From: JBCCXL01 sp039191605
Lineage (GTDB): Bacteria; Acidobacteriota; Thermoanaerobaculia; Multivoradales; JAHZIX01
NCBI GenBank assembly: GCA_039191605.1
Contig: JBCCXL010000010.1
Location: 124,001 to 188,000, forward strand
Reading direction: 5' to 3'
Length of the DNA: 64,000 nucleotides
Positions within the stretch are counted from its first letter, which is position 1, and each line of letters opens with the position of its first letter. Below are positions 17,149 to 25,453 of the stretch, in pieces. A program made the position numbers and the translations under genes. The notes beneath the pieces were generated by a model. It was given only the letters and a program-made list of their open reading frames with translations, was not told where the DNA came from and made no database searches.

Positions 17149-17487
17149 CCTATGGACTCACTCTCTGCGGGATCACGCTCTGTGAAATGACTCCGTGGGG
17201 CATGACAAAAAGCTCCTCGATGGAGTTGAGGGAATCGAGAGGAGAGGCCCGAGTCAAGGAGGCTGAATTGAGAGGACCGTCTCATCTACATCCTATCGGA
17301 CGGCAACCTCCAGACGGAAAGCTCCAGACGGAAAGCTCCAGACGGTCTCTCTCAGTCGCCCCTCCCCTACCAAGCCCACGAGTCCCCCGCTGCTGTCGCT
17401 GCTGCCAGCGTCAGATCACCCTCTGCCCTGTCTGCTCTCCAGACCCTCCCCTAAACCAAGAAGCTCAGCCCTTGCTCGGGGACTCCC
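17149..17487. other. Intergenic gap between PAP2 and VIT-like genes
   Basis: 339 bases. Contains 2.7 copies of the 14-bp unit CTCCAGACGGAAAG (17308-17345). No gene was recognised on either strand; the rest shows no clear structure. Confidence 0.5.
17308..17345. repeat. 2.7 tandem copies of a 14-bp unit (CTCCAGACGGAAAG)
   Basis: Copies start at 17308, 17322 and 17336, the last truncated. The period (14 bp) equals that of the array at 6224-6279 and the units share the GACGGAAAGCT/GTCCGGAAGCT look. Confidence 0.85.
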
Positions 17488-18186
17488 TCAGGCCATGATT
17501 CCCCGCAGCAGGAGCGCCACGCAGGTACCCCACGCGGCCCCGATCACCACATCGAGGGGGTAGTGGTGTCCGAGGTATACCCGCGATACCGCCACCCCGC
17601 TCGAAATCAAAGCCGCTAGCAGCGCCACCGGCCAGCCGAGGGTCGCCGCGACGGTAGCGGCCGCGGCGGCGCAGGCGGCGTGGGCGGAGGGGAAAGACCA
17701 GCCAGGGCAGGTCCCAACCGGCCCGGCAAAGCCGTCAGCATCCACTCGAGGCCGATCCCAGGCCCCAGGGCGCGGACGGCGCCATAGGCGCTTGGCGATC
17801 AACACCCCCGGCAGCGTGGCCACGATAGACAGGACCCACAGCGCCGCAGCCCCACCACCGAGGGCTCCCGCCAAGAGTCCGACGGCCAGCAGCAGCGCTG
17901 GCTCCCCCACCAGAGCTAGCGCCCGCATCCCAACGGTGAGCGGCCCCTTTCGCCATCTCCCCACCTTGATCAGCAAAGCACAATCCCAGTCGAGGAGCTG
18001 ATCTAGCCAGGGCGGCAAGGAGCCGCCCACGCCCCGGGTCCCTACCCGGGAGGGCGGAGGGCTTCCAAATCCGAGAGTTCTCATTTCTGAGAGCCTGCGG
18101 ATCCTGCCGAATCGCGGTCGTAGCACCCAAAAAGCGAAGAAAAAACGACGGTCTCTCATTACCGTCTCATTATGCGAGGGCCCCAT
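17488..18186 (-). CDS. PAP2-family membrane phosphatase
   Basis: 232 aa. The three PAP2 phosphatase motifs are present in order: KRLWRRPRP (about residue 130), SFPSAHA with the catalytic His (about 165), and SRVYLGHHYPLD (about 200). Several hydrophobic helices surround them. Such enzymes dephosphorylate lipid phosphates, for example undecaprenyl pyrophosphate or phosphatidic acid, on the membrane face. Start at 18186 follows GGGAG closely; a downstream ATG at 18084 would also give a complete domain. Next gene upstream is divergent. Confidence 0.85.
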   Translation of the reverse strand: MGPSHNETVMRDRRFFFAFWVLRPRFGRIRRLSEMRTLGFGSPPPSRVGTRGVGGSLPPWLDQLLDWDCALLIKVGRWRKGPLTVGMRALALVGEPALLLAVGLLAGALGGGAAALWVLSIVATLPGVLIAKRLWRRPRPGAWDRPRVDADGFAGPVGTCPGWSFPSAHAACAAAAATVAATLGWPVALLAALISSGVAVSRVYLGHHYPLDVVIGAAWGTCVALLLRGIMA

Positions 18187-18490
18187 GGAGCTCCCGTTGC
18201 TCAGCAGTCACAAGGTTGCGGCAGATTCTAAAGCTCTCTCTATCTCGCGAGGGCTTTGCGTGGCCTTTTCGACGAGCCCGTCGACGGATCTAGACCCTCG
18301 ACTTTTTGCCGTGCTAGCATCGCTGGATCTGATCCTTATCCCCTCCTTGTGGGCGAACCTACGGCAGGCACCATCGACGACGATGCATCCCTGACGCCCA
18401 TCCGTGCCGGCCACACCATCCGTAGAACTCGATCAGTAGCCACCGGCACACATTCCTTCATCGATGCAACACTTCGGAGATTACCTCACG
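18187..18490. other. Divergent intergenic region (PAP2 / M36 protease)
   Basis: 304 bases between divergent starts, so it must hold at least one promoter for each side. No convincing -35/-10 pair or operator palindrome was identified. Confidence 0.4.
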
Positions 18491-21448
18491 ATGAATCGTC
18501 CCATCCCCTTCCCCGCGCTCTGCTGCGCCCTGCTGGCCCTGCTCGTGGCCGGTCCGGCGCTGGCGGCAGTCTCTGGCCCCTACCTAGTCGCCACTCCCAG
18601 CGATGCCGACGCATACGACATCGCCGTTGATTACGCGCTACAGAACGCCGAAGCCCTCGGCCTCAGCGCTTCCGACCTCAGCGAGCTCGAGGTCACCGAC
18701 CGCTACGTCGATCGCCGTAGCGGCACCACGCACCTCTACCTGCGCCAGCAGCTCAACGGCATTCCGGTGCACAACGCGATCCTGAACTTCAACATCGATC
18801 GCGACGGCCGCCTGGTTTCCGTCGGCAACCGCTTCGTCGCCGATCTCAACAGCCGGGTGAGCACCATCACCCCGAGCCTCTCCGCCGCTGAGGCGGTGGA
18901 CAGCCTCGCCCGCCACCTCGGCCTGCAGCGCAGCGGAAGCCTGGCCCCCACCGAGGTCGCCGGCGGCCCCCGCGCCGAGGCGGTCTTTCCCGGCGGCGCT
19001 CTATCTCAGGACGACATCCCCGTCGGCCTGGTGTGGGACGCCTCTGGCTCCTCCGTGCGCCTCGCCTGGAGCGTAGTGATGCGCCTCGCCGACGACACCA
19101 CCTGGGTGGACGCCCGAGTGGACGCCGAGACCGGCGAGATGATCAGCCGCGACAACTGGTACTCCGAGGCCAGCTACCGAGTCTTCCCGCTGCCCTTCGA
19201 GGCTCCCAGCGACACCGGTGCGACTCACGCCCTGGTAGTCGATCCCCAGGACGCCAACGCCTCGCCCTTCGGCTGGCACGACACCAACGGCGCTGCTGGC
19301 GCTGAGTTCACCGACACCCGCGGCAACAACGTCGAGGCCAGCGAAGACACCGACGCCAACAACGTTCCGGGCTTCCGCCCCGACGGTGGCGCCGGCCTGA
19401 TCTTCGACTTCGCCTTCGATGACACCCTGCAGCCGGACGGCGGCACCAACCAGGAAGCCGCCATCGTCAACCTCTTCTACTGGAACAACATCATTCACGA
19501 CGTGATGTGGTACCACGGCTTCGACGAGCCCGCCGGTAACTTCCAGACCAACACCTATGGTCGCGGCGGCATCGGCGGCGATCCGGTGCAGGCGGACGCC
19601 CAGGACGGCTCCGGCACCAACAACGCCAACTTCGGCACCCCGCCGGACGGCGCTGACCCCCGCATGCAGATGTTCGTGTGGACCCCCAGCCTGGTCAACG
19701 AGCTGGACATCACCGCCCCCGGCAGCATCGCCGACAGCTACGGCCTCGGCGGCGCCAACTTCGGCCCGGCCTTCGACACCACCGGCATCACCGGCGACAT
19801 CGTCCTGGTGGACGACGGCACCGGCGCCAGCACTACCGACGGCTGTGAGGCCATCACCAACGCCGGCGCCGTCAACGGCAACATCGCCCTGATCGATCGC
19901 GGCAACTGCTCCTTCGTCATCAAGGTAAACAACGCCCAGACTGCGGGCGCTACCGCGGCGGTGATCATCAACAACCAGGGTGATGCCATCATCACCCTCG
20001 GCGGCACCGACCCAGCGGTGACCATCTCTTCGGGAATGATCTTCCAGACCGTCGGTGAGGCCATCAAGGCCGAGCTCGTCGTCGAAGGCGGCGGCGTCAC
20101 CGGTACCGCTCGCAACCTCGGCGGCAACCTGCCGCCGAACCGCGACAGCGACTTCGACAACGGCGTGATCATTCACGAGTACGGTCACGGTATCTCCAAC
20201 CGCCTGACCGGCGGTCCGTCCCAGTCCGGCTGCTTGCAGAACACCGAGCAGATGGGTGAGGGTTGGTCCGATTGGTACGCCCTGGCCCTCACCGGCGAGG
20301 CGGGCGACACCGCTGAGCTGGCTCGCGGCATCGCCACCTACCTCAGCTACCAGCCCCTGACCGGCAGCGGCATTCGTCGTTTCCCCTACTCCACCGATAC
20401 GGGCATCAACCCCGACACCTACGCCACCATCGGCGCAGCCGGCACCACGGTGCCTCACGGCGTTGGCTCGGTGTGGGCCGCCATCACCTGGGACCTGTAC
20501 TGGGCCCTGGTGGAGAAGCACGGCTTCGATCCCAACATCTTCGATGGTGGAGCCGGCAACAACCTGGCGATCTCCCTGATCACCGACGGTCTCAAGTTCC
20601 AGGCCTGCAGCCCGGAGTTCGAGGCGGGTCGTGACGGCATCCTCGCCGCCGATGTCGCCAACTACAACACCTCCAGCATCTGCGAGATCTGGACCTCCTT
20701 CGCCGATCGCGGTCTCGGCGAGAACGCCGACGCCGGCTCCAACGCCGACGTCACCGACGGTGTCGAGGACTTCACCATCCCCGCTGGCGCCTGCCTGGCG
20801 AATGACATCTTCGAAGATGCCTTCGAGGGTGGAACCACCGGTAGCTGGGCCACCATCAAGGACGACGATGCTGACATCGCCGTCAACGGCACCGCCGCGA
20901 TCAACGGTTCCTTCGGCATGGAGATCACCATCGACGACGACTCCAAGGTCTGGATCGAGGATGACTCCCCGTCCGGTGAGCGCCGCTACCGCGCCCGCTT
21001 CACCTTCGACCCGAACTCCGTGACCATGGACGAGGGCAAGCGTCAGAAGATCTTCCAGCTCTTCTCCGACGTGCCTTCCGCCTTCCGTCAGATCACCGGC
21101 ACCATGCGCTTCCAGGGTGGCATCTACAAGATCCTCTTCAAGGTCCACCAGGACGACAGCTCCTGGATCAAGACCGGGTTCATCGACATCACCGATGGCC
21201 CCCAGACCTTCGAGGTCGATTGGGTGCAGTCCACCCATGACGGCGGCAACAACGGCGTTCTGCGCCTGTGGATCAACGGTACCCAGGTCAGCGAGCTGAT
21301 CGGCATCGACAACGATCTGCAGTCCGCCGACCGCGCCCGCCTCGGCGTGATCTCCAAGCCGAAGCCAGGCGCTGTCGGCTCGATGTACTTCGACGACTTC
21401 GTCTCCGTGCGTAACGACGAGATCGGCGTCGTGCCCGCGGCTCAATAA
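18491..21448 (+). CDS. Secreted M36 (fungalysin-type) metallopeptidase with PA insert and C-terminal beta module
   Basis: 985 aa from ATG at 18491, preceded by GGAGA (18476-18480); an upstream ATG at 18464 lacks a site. Signal peptide about residues 1-26. An FTP-type propeptide follows (HLYLRQQLNGIPVHNAILNF). The catalytic zinc motif is HEYGHG (H562, E563, H566), with downstream EQMGEGWSDWY supplying the third ligand Glu. A protease-associated (PA) insert lies at about 435-540 (NIALIDRGNCSFVIK), just before the zinc motif, as is common in bacterial M36. The last ~210 residues (from about 774) are a beta-rich module that is repeated in the secreted protein at 55.6-57.0 kb. Probably an extracellular broad-specificity protease activated by loss of the propeptide. 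Confidence 0.92.
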   Translation: MNRPIPFPALCCALLALLVAGPALAAVSGPYLVATPSDADAYDIAVDYALQNAEALGLSASDLSELEVTDRYVDRRSGTTHLYLRQQLNGIPVHNAILNFNIDRDGRLVSVGNRFVADLNSRVSTITPSLSAAEAVDSLARHLGLQRSGSLAPTEVAGGPRAEAVFPGGALSQDDIPVGLVWDASGSSVRLAWSVVMRLADDTTWVDARVDAETGEMISRDNWYSEASYRVFPLPFEAPSDTGATHALVVDPQDANASPFGWHDTNGAAGAEFTDTRGNNVEASEDTDANNVPGFRPDGGAGLIFDFAFDDTLQPDGGTNQEAAIVNLFYWNNIIHDVMWYHGFDEPAGNFQTNTYGRGGIGGDPVQADAQDGSGTNNANFGTPPDGADPRMQMFVWTPSLVNELDITAPGSIADSYGLGGANFGPAFDTTGITGDIVLVDDGTGASTTDGCEAITNAGAVNGNIALIDRGNCSFVIKVNNAQTAGATAAVIINNQGDAIITLGGTDPAVTISSGMIFQTVGEAIKAELVVEGGGVTGTARNLGGNLPPNRDSDFDNGVIIHEYGHGISNRLTGGPSQSGCLQNTEQMGEGWSDWYALALTGEAGDTAELARGIATYLSYQPLTGSGIRRFPYSTDTGINPDTYATIGAAGTTVPHGVGSVWAAITWDLYWALVEKHGFDPNIFDGGAGNNLAISLITDGLKFQACSPEFEAGRDGILAADVANYNTSSICEIWTSFADRGLGENADAGSNADVTDGVEDFTIPAGACLANDIFEDAFEGGTTGSWATIKDDDADIAVNGTAAINGSFGMEITIDDDSKVWIEDDSPSGERRYRARFTFDPNSVTMDEGKRQKIFQLFSDVPSAFRQITGTMRFQGGIYKILFKVHQDDSSWIKTGFIDITDGPQTFEVDWVQSTHDGGNNGVLRLWINGTQVSELIGIDNDLQSADRARLGVISKPKPGAVGSMYFDDFVSVRNDEIGVVPAAQ

Positions 21449-21461
21449 GTCGCCTCGCCCC

Positions 21462-21486
21462 GAGGGGCTCGAAAGAGCCCCTCTTG
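21462..21486 (+). terminator. Hairpin after the M36 gene
   Basis: GAGGGGCTC (21462-21470), loop GAAA, GAGCCCCTC (21475-21483), then TTG. A perfect 9-bp stem with a GNRA-type loop and only a short T tract. Confidence 0.7.
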
Positions 21487-21520
21487 CCCGTCGCGCCGCT
21501 TCAGGTGATGACGAGCCTCT

Positions 21521-21545
21521 AGCCCCCGCCTCGGCGGGGGCTTTT
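21521..21545 (+). terminator. Second terminator after the M36 gene
   Basis: AGCCCCCGC (21521-21529), loop CTCG, GCGGGGGCT (21534-21542), then TTTTG within the next bases. Together with the preceding hairpin it gives double termination ahead of the channel gene. Confidence 0.8.
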
Positions 21546-21653
21546 GCATTGTTTTGAAGCGCCCTTGATACGATCTCTCCGCTCGCCTTCCGAGCTCTTC
21601 CCTCCCTTCCTGATCTCCGAACCCCTCCCTCAACATTCCAGGAGGTGCCCTCC

Positions 21654-22490
21654 ATGTTCAACGCCGAAGCCCTCGCCCAATGGCAGGACCTCGCTGTCAG
21701 CTACGCGCCCAATATCGTTGGCGCCATCGTCATCTTCCTTCTCGGCCTGGTGGTCGCTCGCACCCTTGCCGGGGTCACTCGCAAGCTGCTGCGTCGCTCC
21801 AACGTCGACGAGACCCTGACCTCCTTCCTCGGCAACCTGGTCCGCATTGTGATCCTCGCCTTCTTCATCATCGCCGCCCTCGGCCGCCTCGGGGTCGACA
21901 CCACCAGCTTCGCGGCGGTCATCGCCGCCGCCGGCTTGGCCATCGGCCTCGCTCTGCAGGGTTCCCTCGGCAACTTCGCCAGCGGCGCCATGCTCATCGC
22001 CCACCGTCCCTTCAAGATCGGCGACTTCGTCGAGGTCGCCGGTACTTCCGGCGTGGTGGAGAACCTCACCATCTTCTCCACCCACCTGCGCAGCGGCGAC
22101 AACAAGCTCATCATCGTCCCCAACGGCTCCATCACCGCCGACACCATCGTCAACTACAGCGCCAAGGACACCCGGCGCATCGACCTGGTGATCGGCATCG
22201 GCTACGGCGACGACATCCGCCAGGCCAAAGAAGTGCTGGAGGGCGTGGTGAAGGCCGATGAGCGGGTGCTGGAAGATCCGGCTCCGCTGGTCGCCGTTTC
22301 CGAGCTCGGCGACTCCAGCGTCAATCTCGTGGTCCGCCCCTGGGTCAAGACCGGAGACTATTGGCCCACCCTCTTCGCTCTCACGGAGAACATCAAGCTA
22401 GCCCTCGACGAGGCCGGCATCGAGCTCCCCTTCCCTCAGCGGGACGTTCACCTGCACCAGGTGTCCGTCGGCGAGGGGGCAGCGAATTGA
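21654..22490 (+). CDS. Small-conductance mechanosensitive channel (MscS family)
   Basis: 278 aa from ATG at 21654, with GGAGG at 21641-21645. Three hydrophobic helices fill residues about 20-110; the third is the pore helix with the Gly/Ala pattern (AAVIAAAGLAIGLALQGSLGNFASGAML). The MscS beta domain follows: PFKIGDFVEVAG and VPNGSITADTIVNYS. The C-terminal alpha/beta domain ends near IELPFPQRDVHLHQ. Length matches E. coli MscS (286 aa). It opens on membrane tension and releases solutes during hypo-osmotic shock. Confidence 0.95.
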   Translation: MFNAEALAQWQDLAVSYAPNIVGAIVIFLLGLVVARTLAGVTRKLLRRSNVDETLTSFLGNLVRIVILAFFIIAALGRLGVDTTSFAAVIAAAGLAIGLALQGSLGNFASGAMLIAHRPFKIGDFVEVAGTSGVVENLTIFSTHLRSGDNKLIIVPNGSITADTIVNYSAKDTRRIDLVIGIGYGDDIRQAKEVLEGVVKADERVLEDPAPLVAVSELGDSSVNLVVRPWVKTGDYWPTLFALTENIKLALDEAGIELPFPQRDVHLHQVSVGEGAAN

Positions 22491-22579
22491 TTCGCTTTCT
22501 CGGCTGATTGCATCGGACGCAGGTCCGGCGCCTACCAGCTCTTTCTAATAGAGAGACTCGGGGCTGCAGAAGATAGAGA

Positions 22580-22609
22580 AAAGAGGGGGAATGATCCTCC
22601 TCTTTTTTT
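22580..22609 (+). terminator. Terminator after the MscS gene
   Basis: AAAGAGGGGGA (22580-22590), loop ATGA, TCCTCCTCTTT (22595-22605) with one G-T pair, then further T residues to 22609. Confidence 0.85.
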
Positions 22610-22675
22610 GTGGGATCAAGTGGCTGGTGCTTGATCCTCGGGCTGTGGCTTGGTCTTGGCTGGAGCACAGCCGCC

Positions 22676-22732
22676 GGGAAGAAATCCCCCTCGGTCCCCC
22701 ACCCTCTGACCAATGCAGTCAAAGGGGGGAAG
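22676..22732. repeat. REP-like palindrome, copy 1
   Basis: A run of C (CCCCCACCCTCTGA) and a run of G (TCAAAGGGGGGA) flank a short loop ending ATGCAG (core 22695-22730). The left shoulder GAAATCCCCCTCGGT and the loop are shared with the copy at 47737-47794, and the core with the copy at 46371-46411. It is followed by three copies of the CGCCTGACGC-type word (22756, 22810, 23257). Confidence 0.75.
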
Positions 22733-22755
22733 CCAACCCCCTACCCAGCGGAACT

Positions 22756-22774
22756 GGGATCAGTCGCCTGACGC
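22756..22774 (-). repeat. Dispersed word, GGGATCAGTCGCCTGACGC
   Basis: Reverse complement of the array unit at 37.9 kb with one substitution (AGT for AAT). It lies between the REP-like palindrome and the LLM duplication. Confidence 0.7.
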
Positions 22775-22809
22775 TGGCTCCGGGGCCGAGGATCCGCTGG
22801 GGATCAATT

Positions 22810-22829
22810 GGGGATCAATCGCCTGACGC
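22810..22829 (-). repeat. Dispersed word, GGGGATCAATCGCCTGACGC, left edge of the duplicated segment
   Basis: Matches the copy at 23257-23276 exactly and the array unit in reverse complement over GGGATCAATCGCCTG. It marks the left end of the first copy of the ~450-bp duplication. It is followed by CTTGTCGTAACGCTTGTCGT, a short direct repeat. Confidence 0.8.
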
Positions 22830-23256
22830 TTGTCGTAACGCTTGTCGTAAGGGCGTGTCACAGCGCCCCATAGAAGACCCGAGATAAGGATGTACGCCTC
22901 TTTACTTACAAAAATGTGGGTACTTGCCATCAAGTAAGCTTCAGCTTAGCCTGTAGCCGTCGTGAAGGATCACCGGTGCTGATCTCGATGCTCTCGTTCC
23001 CCATCTTCTGTGGATCGATGAAGGGAGATCCAGGTCACCGGACACTCCATCCCCTTGATGAGGTCACCCATCTTGGAAGGTCTAGCTGAAGTCGAAAAAG
23101 AGACGTCATTTCGCAGCCTCAACCGAGCCTATGGGGAGGTCTTCCAGCCGGGGCGACTGAGCCTCGGCCTGGTGGTGCCTATCGAGAGCTACCCTGCCGG
23201 CCCGGTGCCGACGATGGAGCGGCATCTGGAGCGGGTGCAGCTGGCGGAAGAGCTGG
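22811..23256 (+). repeat. First copy of a ~450-bp tandem duplication (promoter plus 5' end of an LLM gene)
   Basis: Aligns at an offset of about 450 bases with 23257-23705. Shared blocks include the ACTTACAAAAATGTGGG leader, the CAAGTA palindrome, the stretch CGTGAAGGATCACCGGTGC and the gene start. The copies differ at scattered positions, mostly silent or conservative within the coding part. Confidence 0.85.
22921..22936. promoter_or_regulatory. Palindromic operator candidate, copy 1 (TACTTG-CCAT-CAAGTA)
   Basis: Six-base arms 22921-22926 and 22931-22936. It is the counterpart of the perfect seven-base-arm palindrome at 23371-23386. Preceded by TACTTACAAAAATGTGGG, which adds a further TACTT half-site. 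Confidence 0.55.
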
Positions 23257-23273
23257 GGGGATCAATCGCCTGA
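23058..23273 (+). pseudogene. Truncated LLM-class oxidoreductase gene fragment
   Basis: About 70 residues nearly identical to the start of the intact gene at 23507 (six substitutions in the first 69). The match stops after AEELG, and the frame then reads through the repeat word at 23257-23276 to a stop at 23271-23273. It therefore keeps promoter, leader and N-terminus but no catalytic barrel. It is not a functional enzyme; it may be transcribed. The retained coding conservation suggests the duplication is not ancient, or that the two copies exchange sequence. Confidence 0.85.
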
Positions 23274-23276
23274 CGC
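23257..23276 (-). repeat. Dispersed word at the duplication breakpoint
   Basis: GGGGATCAATCGCCTGACGC sits exactly where the truncated gene copy ends and the second leader begins, and matches 22810-22829 exactly. A second short repeat, ACGCCTGTCGCAACG, follows it. Confidence 0.8.
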
Positions 23277-23370
23277 CTGTCGCAACGACGCCTGTCGCAG
23301 CGCTCTATAACGTTGCCTTCCAAAGTTTTGGAAACGAGAGGGTGATCCTCAATACTTACAAAAATGTGGG

Positions 23371-23386
23371 TACTTGCCAGCAAGTA
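23371..23386. promoter_or_regulatory. Palindromic operator candidate upstream of the LLM/SDR operon (TACTTGC-CA-GCAAGTA)
   Basis: Perfect 7-base arms at 23371-23377 and 23380-23386, about 120 bases before the LLM start. A further TACTTAC lies at 23353-23359. TACTTAC/GTAAGTA words are typical of HxlR/MarR-type redox regulators' sites, but no such regulator is in the window. Confidence 0.6.
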
Positions 23387-23506
23387 AGCTTCAGCTTAGC
23401 CTGTAGCCGTCGTGAAGGATCACCGGTGCTGATCTCGACCTTCTCAGTCCTTTCCTCTGTGGATCGATGAAGGGAGACCTAGGGCGCCGGACACTCCATC
23501 CCTTTG

Positions 23507-24502
23507 ATGAGGGCGCCCACTTTGGAAGGTCTAGCTGAAGTCGAAAAAGAGACATCGTTTCGCAGCCTCAACCGAGCCTATGGAGAGGTCTTCCGTCCAA
23601 ATCATCTGAGCCTCGGCCTGGTGGTGCCTCTCGAGAGCTACCCTGCCGGCCCGGTGCCGACGATGGAGCGGCATCTGGAGCGGGTGCAGCTGGCGGAAGA
23701 GCTGGGATTCGCCTCGGTCTGGCTTCGGGACGTGCCCTTCAACGTGCCTTCCTTCGGGGATGCGGGACAGACCTACGACCCCTTCGTCTACCTCGGACTG
23801 CTGGCGGGGCGTACGGAACGCATCGCCTTGGGGGTGGCCAGCATCATCCTGCCGCTGCGCCACCCGGTGCACGTCGCCAAGGCGGCGGCGAGCGTGGATG
23901 TGCTCTCCGGCGGCCGCCTGCTCTTGGGCGTCGCCTCGGGGGATCGTCCGGACGAGTATCCGGCGATGGACGTTCCCTTCGCCAGCCGCGGCGAGCGCTT
24001 CCGCGCCAGCGTCGAGGCCATCCGCCGCCTAGCGGAAGACTCGCCTCGCTTCGACGGCCCCTTGGGCCGCCTGCCGGGGGGCGGTGTCGACCTCTTGCCG
24101 AAGCCCGCCGCCGGGTCGCTGCCGCTGCTGATCACCGGCGGCAGTCAGCAGGCCCCGGACTGGGTCGCCCACAACGGCGACGGCTGGATGACCTACCCCC
24201 GCGGCGTCTCCCTGCAGGCCCGGGTGCTGCAGGACTTCCGGCGCCGGGTGCAGGCCGCCGGGGAGCCCGCCAAGCCGGTGATGCAGCCCCTCTACGTCGA
24301 TCTAGCGACGGATCCCGATTCCCCTCCCCAGCCGATCCATCTCGGCCTGCGCCTCGGCATTCGGGCCCTGCGCGGCTATCTCAATTCGCTGCGGGAGATC
24401 GGCATCCACCATGTCGCCCTCAACCTACGCTTCCAGCGAGGGAGCATCGAAAGCACCATGGAGCGTCTGGCGGACGAGCTGCTGCCGGACTTTTCGCCTT
24501 GA
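23507..24502 (+). CDS. LLM-class (luciferase-like) flavin-dependent oxidoreductase, TIGR03571-like
   Basis: 331 aa from ATG at 23507 (TTG at 23504 also in frame). No strong ribosome site is visible, and a start near codon 15 (before TSFRSLNRAY) is possible because family members often begin there. Features of the bacterial luciferase-like barrel are LSLGLVVPLESYP, AEELGFASVWLRDVP, GRTERIALGVASIILPLRHPVHVAKAAASVDVLSGGRLLLGVASGD and PLLITGGSQQAPDWVAHNGDGW. It uses reduced FMN or F420 to oxidise an unknown substrate. The stop TGA overlaps the ribosome site GAGG of the SDR gene, so the two are translated together. A tandem truncated copy lies upstream. Confidence 0.88.
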   Translation: MRAPTLEGLAEVEKETSFRSLNRAYGEVFRPNHLSLGLVVPLESYPAGPVPTMERHLERVQLAEELGFASVWLRDVPFNVPSFGDAGQTYDPFVYLGLLAGRTERIALGVASIILPLRHPVHVAKAAASVDVLSGGRLLLGVASGDRPDEYPAMDVPFASRGERFRASVEAIRRLAEDSPRFDGPLGRLPGGGVDLLPKPAAGSLPLLITGGSQQAPDWVAHNGDGWMTYPRGVSLQARVLQDFRRRVQAAGEPAKPVMQPLYVDLATDPDSPPQPIHLGLRLGIRALRGYLNSLREIGIHHVALNLRFQRGSIESTMERLADELLPDFSP

Positions 24503-24512
24503 GGATATTCCA

Positions 24513-25325
24513 ATGAAGAAGACGATCTTGATCACCGGCGCTACCGACGGCATCGGTCGCGCCACCGCCGAGAAGCTGGCCTCCCAGGGGCATCAGCTGC
24601 TGATTCACGGCCGCAGCGAGGCCAAGCTGAGGGCCACCCAGGAGGCCCTCGCAGCGAGCTGTGGGAGCACTGTCGAGAGCTACCGCGCCGATCTCTCGAA
24701 GCTCGATGAGGTGCAGGCGATGGCCGAGGACCTCCTCGCCCGATCGGGCTCCCTCGACGTCGTGATCCACAACGCTGGGGTGTTCAATACGCCAACGCCG
24801 GTCACCGCCGACGGGCTCGACATTCGCTTCGTGGTCAACGCCATCGCCCCTTACCTGCTGACCCAGCGGCTGCTGCCCCGCCTTAGCCCCGCCGGCCGGG
24901 TGATCAACCTCTCCTCCGCCGCCCAGGCTCCGGTAGACCTGAGAGCACTGGCCGGGGAAGTCCGACTAGGAGACATGGCGGCCTACTCCCAGAGCAAGCT
25001 GGCGTTGACCATGTGGTCGCGATACCTGGCCCAGCAGCTCGGCCCTCAGGGCCCGGTGATCCTCGCCGTCAACCCCGGCTCTCTCCTCGCCACCAAGATG
25101 GTGAAAGAAGCCTTTGGAACGTCTAGAGGAACGGTAGACCAAGGCGCCGACATCCTCTGCAGAGCCGCCCTGGACGACGAATTCGCCACCGCTTCCGGCA
25201 AGTACTTCGACAACGACTCCGGCCGCTTCGCCGCCCCCCATCCCGATGGCCTCAATGCCGCCAAGTGCGAGCAGGTGGTCCGGAGTATCGAGGCCGTGCT
25301 GGCGCGCCTCGTGTCGAAGAGCTGA
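24513..25325 (+). CDS. Short-chain dehydrogenase/reductase (SDR)
   Basis: 270 aa from ATG at 24513; the frame extends further 5' but has no domain content and no ribosome site, whereas GAGG at 24501-24504 suits 24513. Cofactor motif TGATDGIG near residue 8, HNAGV near 88, and catalytic Ser at NLSSAAQAP and Tyr-x-x-x-Lys at YSQSKLA (about residues 140 and 160). An Arg in HGRSEAKL suggests NADP. The extended SDR resembles retinol dehydrogenase/WW-domain oxidoreductase-like enzymes. Operon partner of the LLM enzyme; substrates unknown. Confidence 0.9.
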   Translation: MKKTILITGATDGIGRATAEKLASQGHQLLIHGRSEAKLRATQEALAASCGSTVESYRADLSKLDEVQAMAEDLLARSGSLDVVIHNAGVFNTPTPVTADGLDIRFVVNAIAPYLLTQRLLPRLSPAGRVINLSSAAQAPVDLRALAGEVRLGDMAAYSQSKLALTMWSRYLAQQLGPQGPVILAVNPGSLLATKMVKEAFGTSRGTVDQGADILCRAALDDEFATASGKYFDNDSGRFAAPHPDGLNAAKCEQVVRSIEAVLARLVSKS

Positions 25326-25393
25326 TTCTAGGCCAGCCTTCTGACGCCTACGGCCCGCCATCGAGGGTAGCGCCCCGCGGATGCATCGAGCAG

Positions 25394-25453
25394 CCGGAGG
25401 CGAATCAGGAAACCCGGAGGTGGATCAGAGAACCCGAGGACGGATCAAGAAAA
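25394..25453. repeat. Three degenerate 20-bp tandem units (CCGGAGGNGGATCAGNGAAC)
   Basis: Units at 25394, 25414 and 25434. The third runs over the stop codon and last codons of the ICMT-like gene. The GGATCA core is shared with the dispersed word found elsewhere, but the units are otherwise different. Confidence 0.75.

Noticed and set aside
18464..18490. Upstream start of the M36 gene
   Set aside because: No ribosome site, whereas GGAGA precedes 18491 and the signal peptide begins there.
19001..21661. 886-codon minus-strand frame opposite the M36 protease
   Set aside because: Highly repetitive GDV/VGV composition typical of an antisense shadow; the plus-strand gene is certain.
23058..23273. 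A functional short LLM protein
   Set aside because: It keeps only about 70 residues, without a flavin-binding barrel, and ends inside a repeat.
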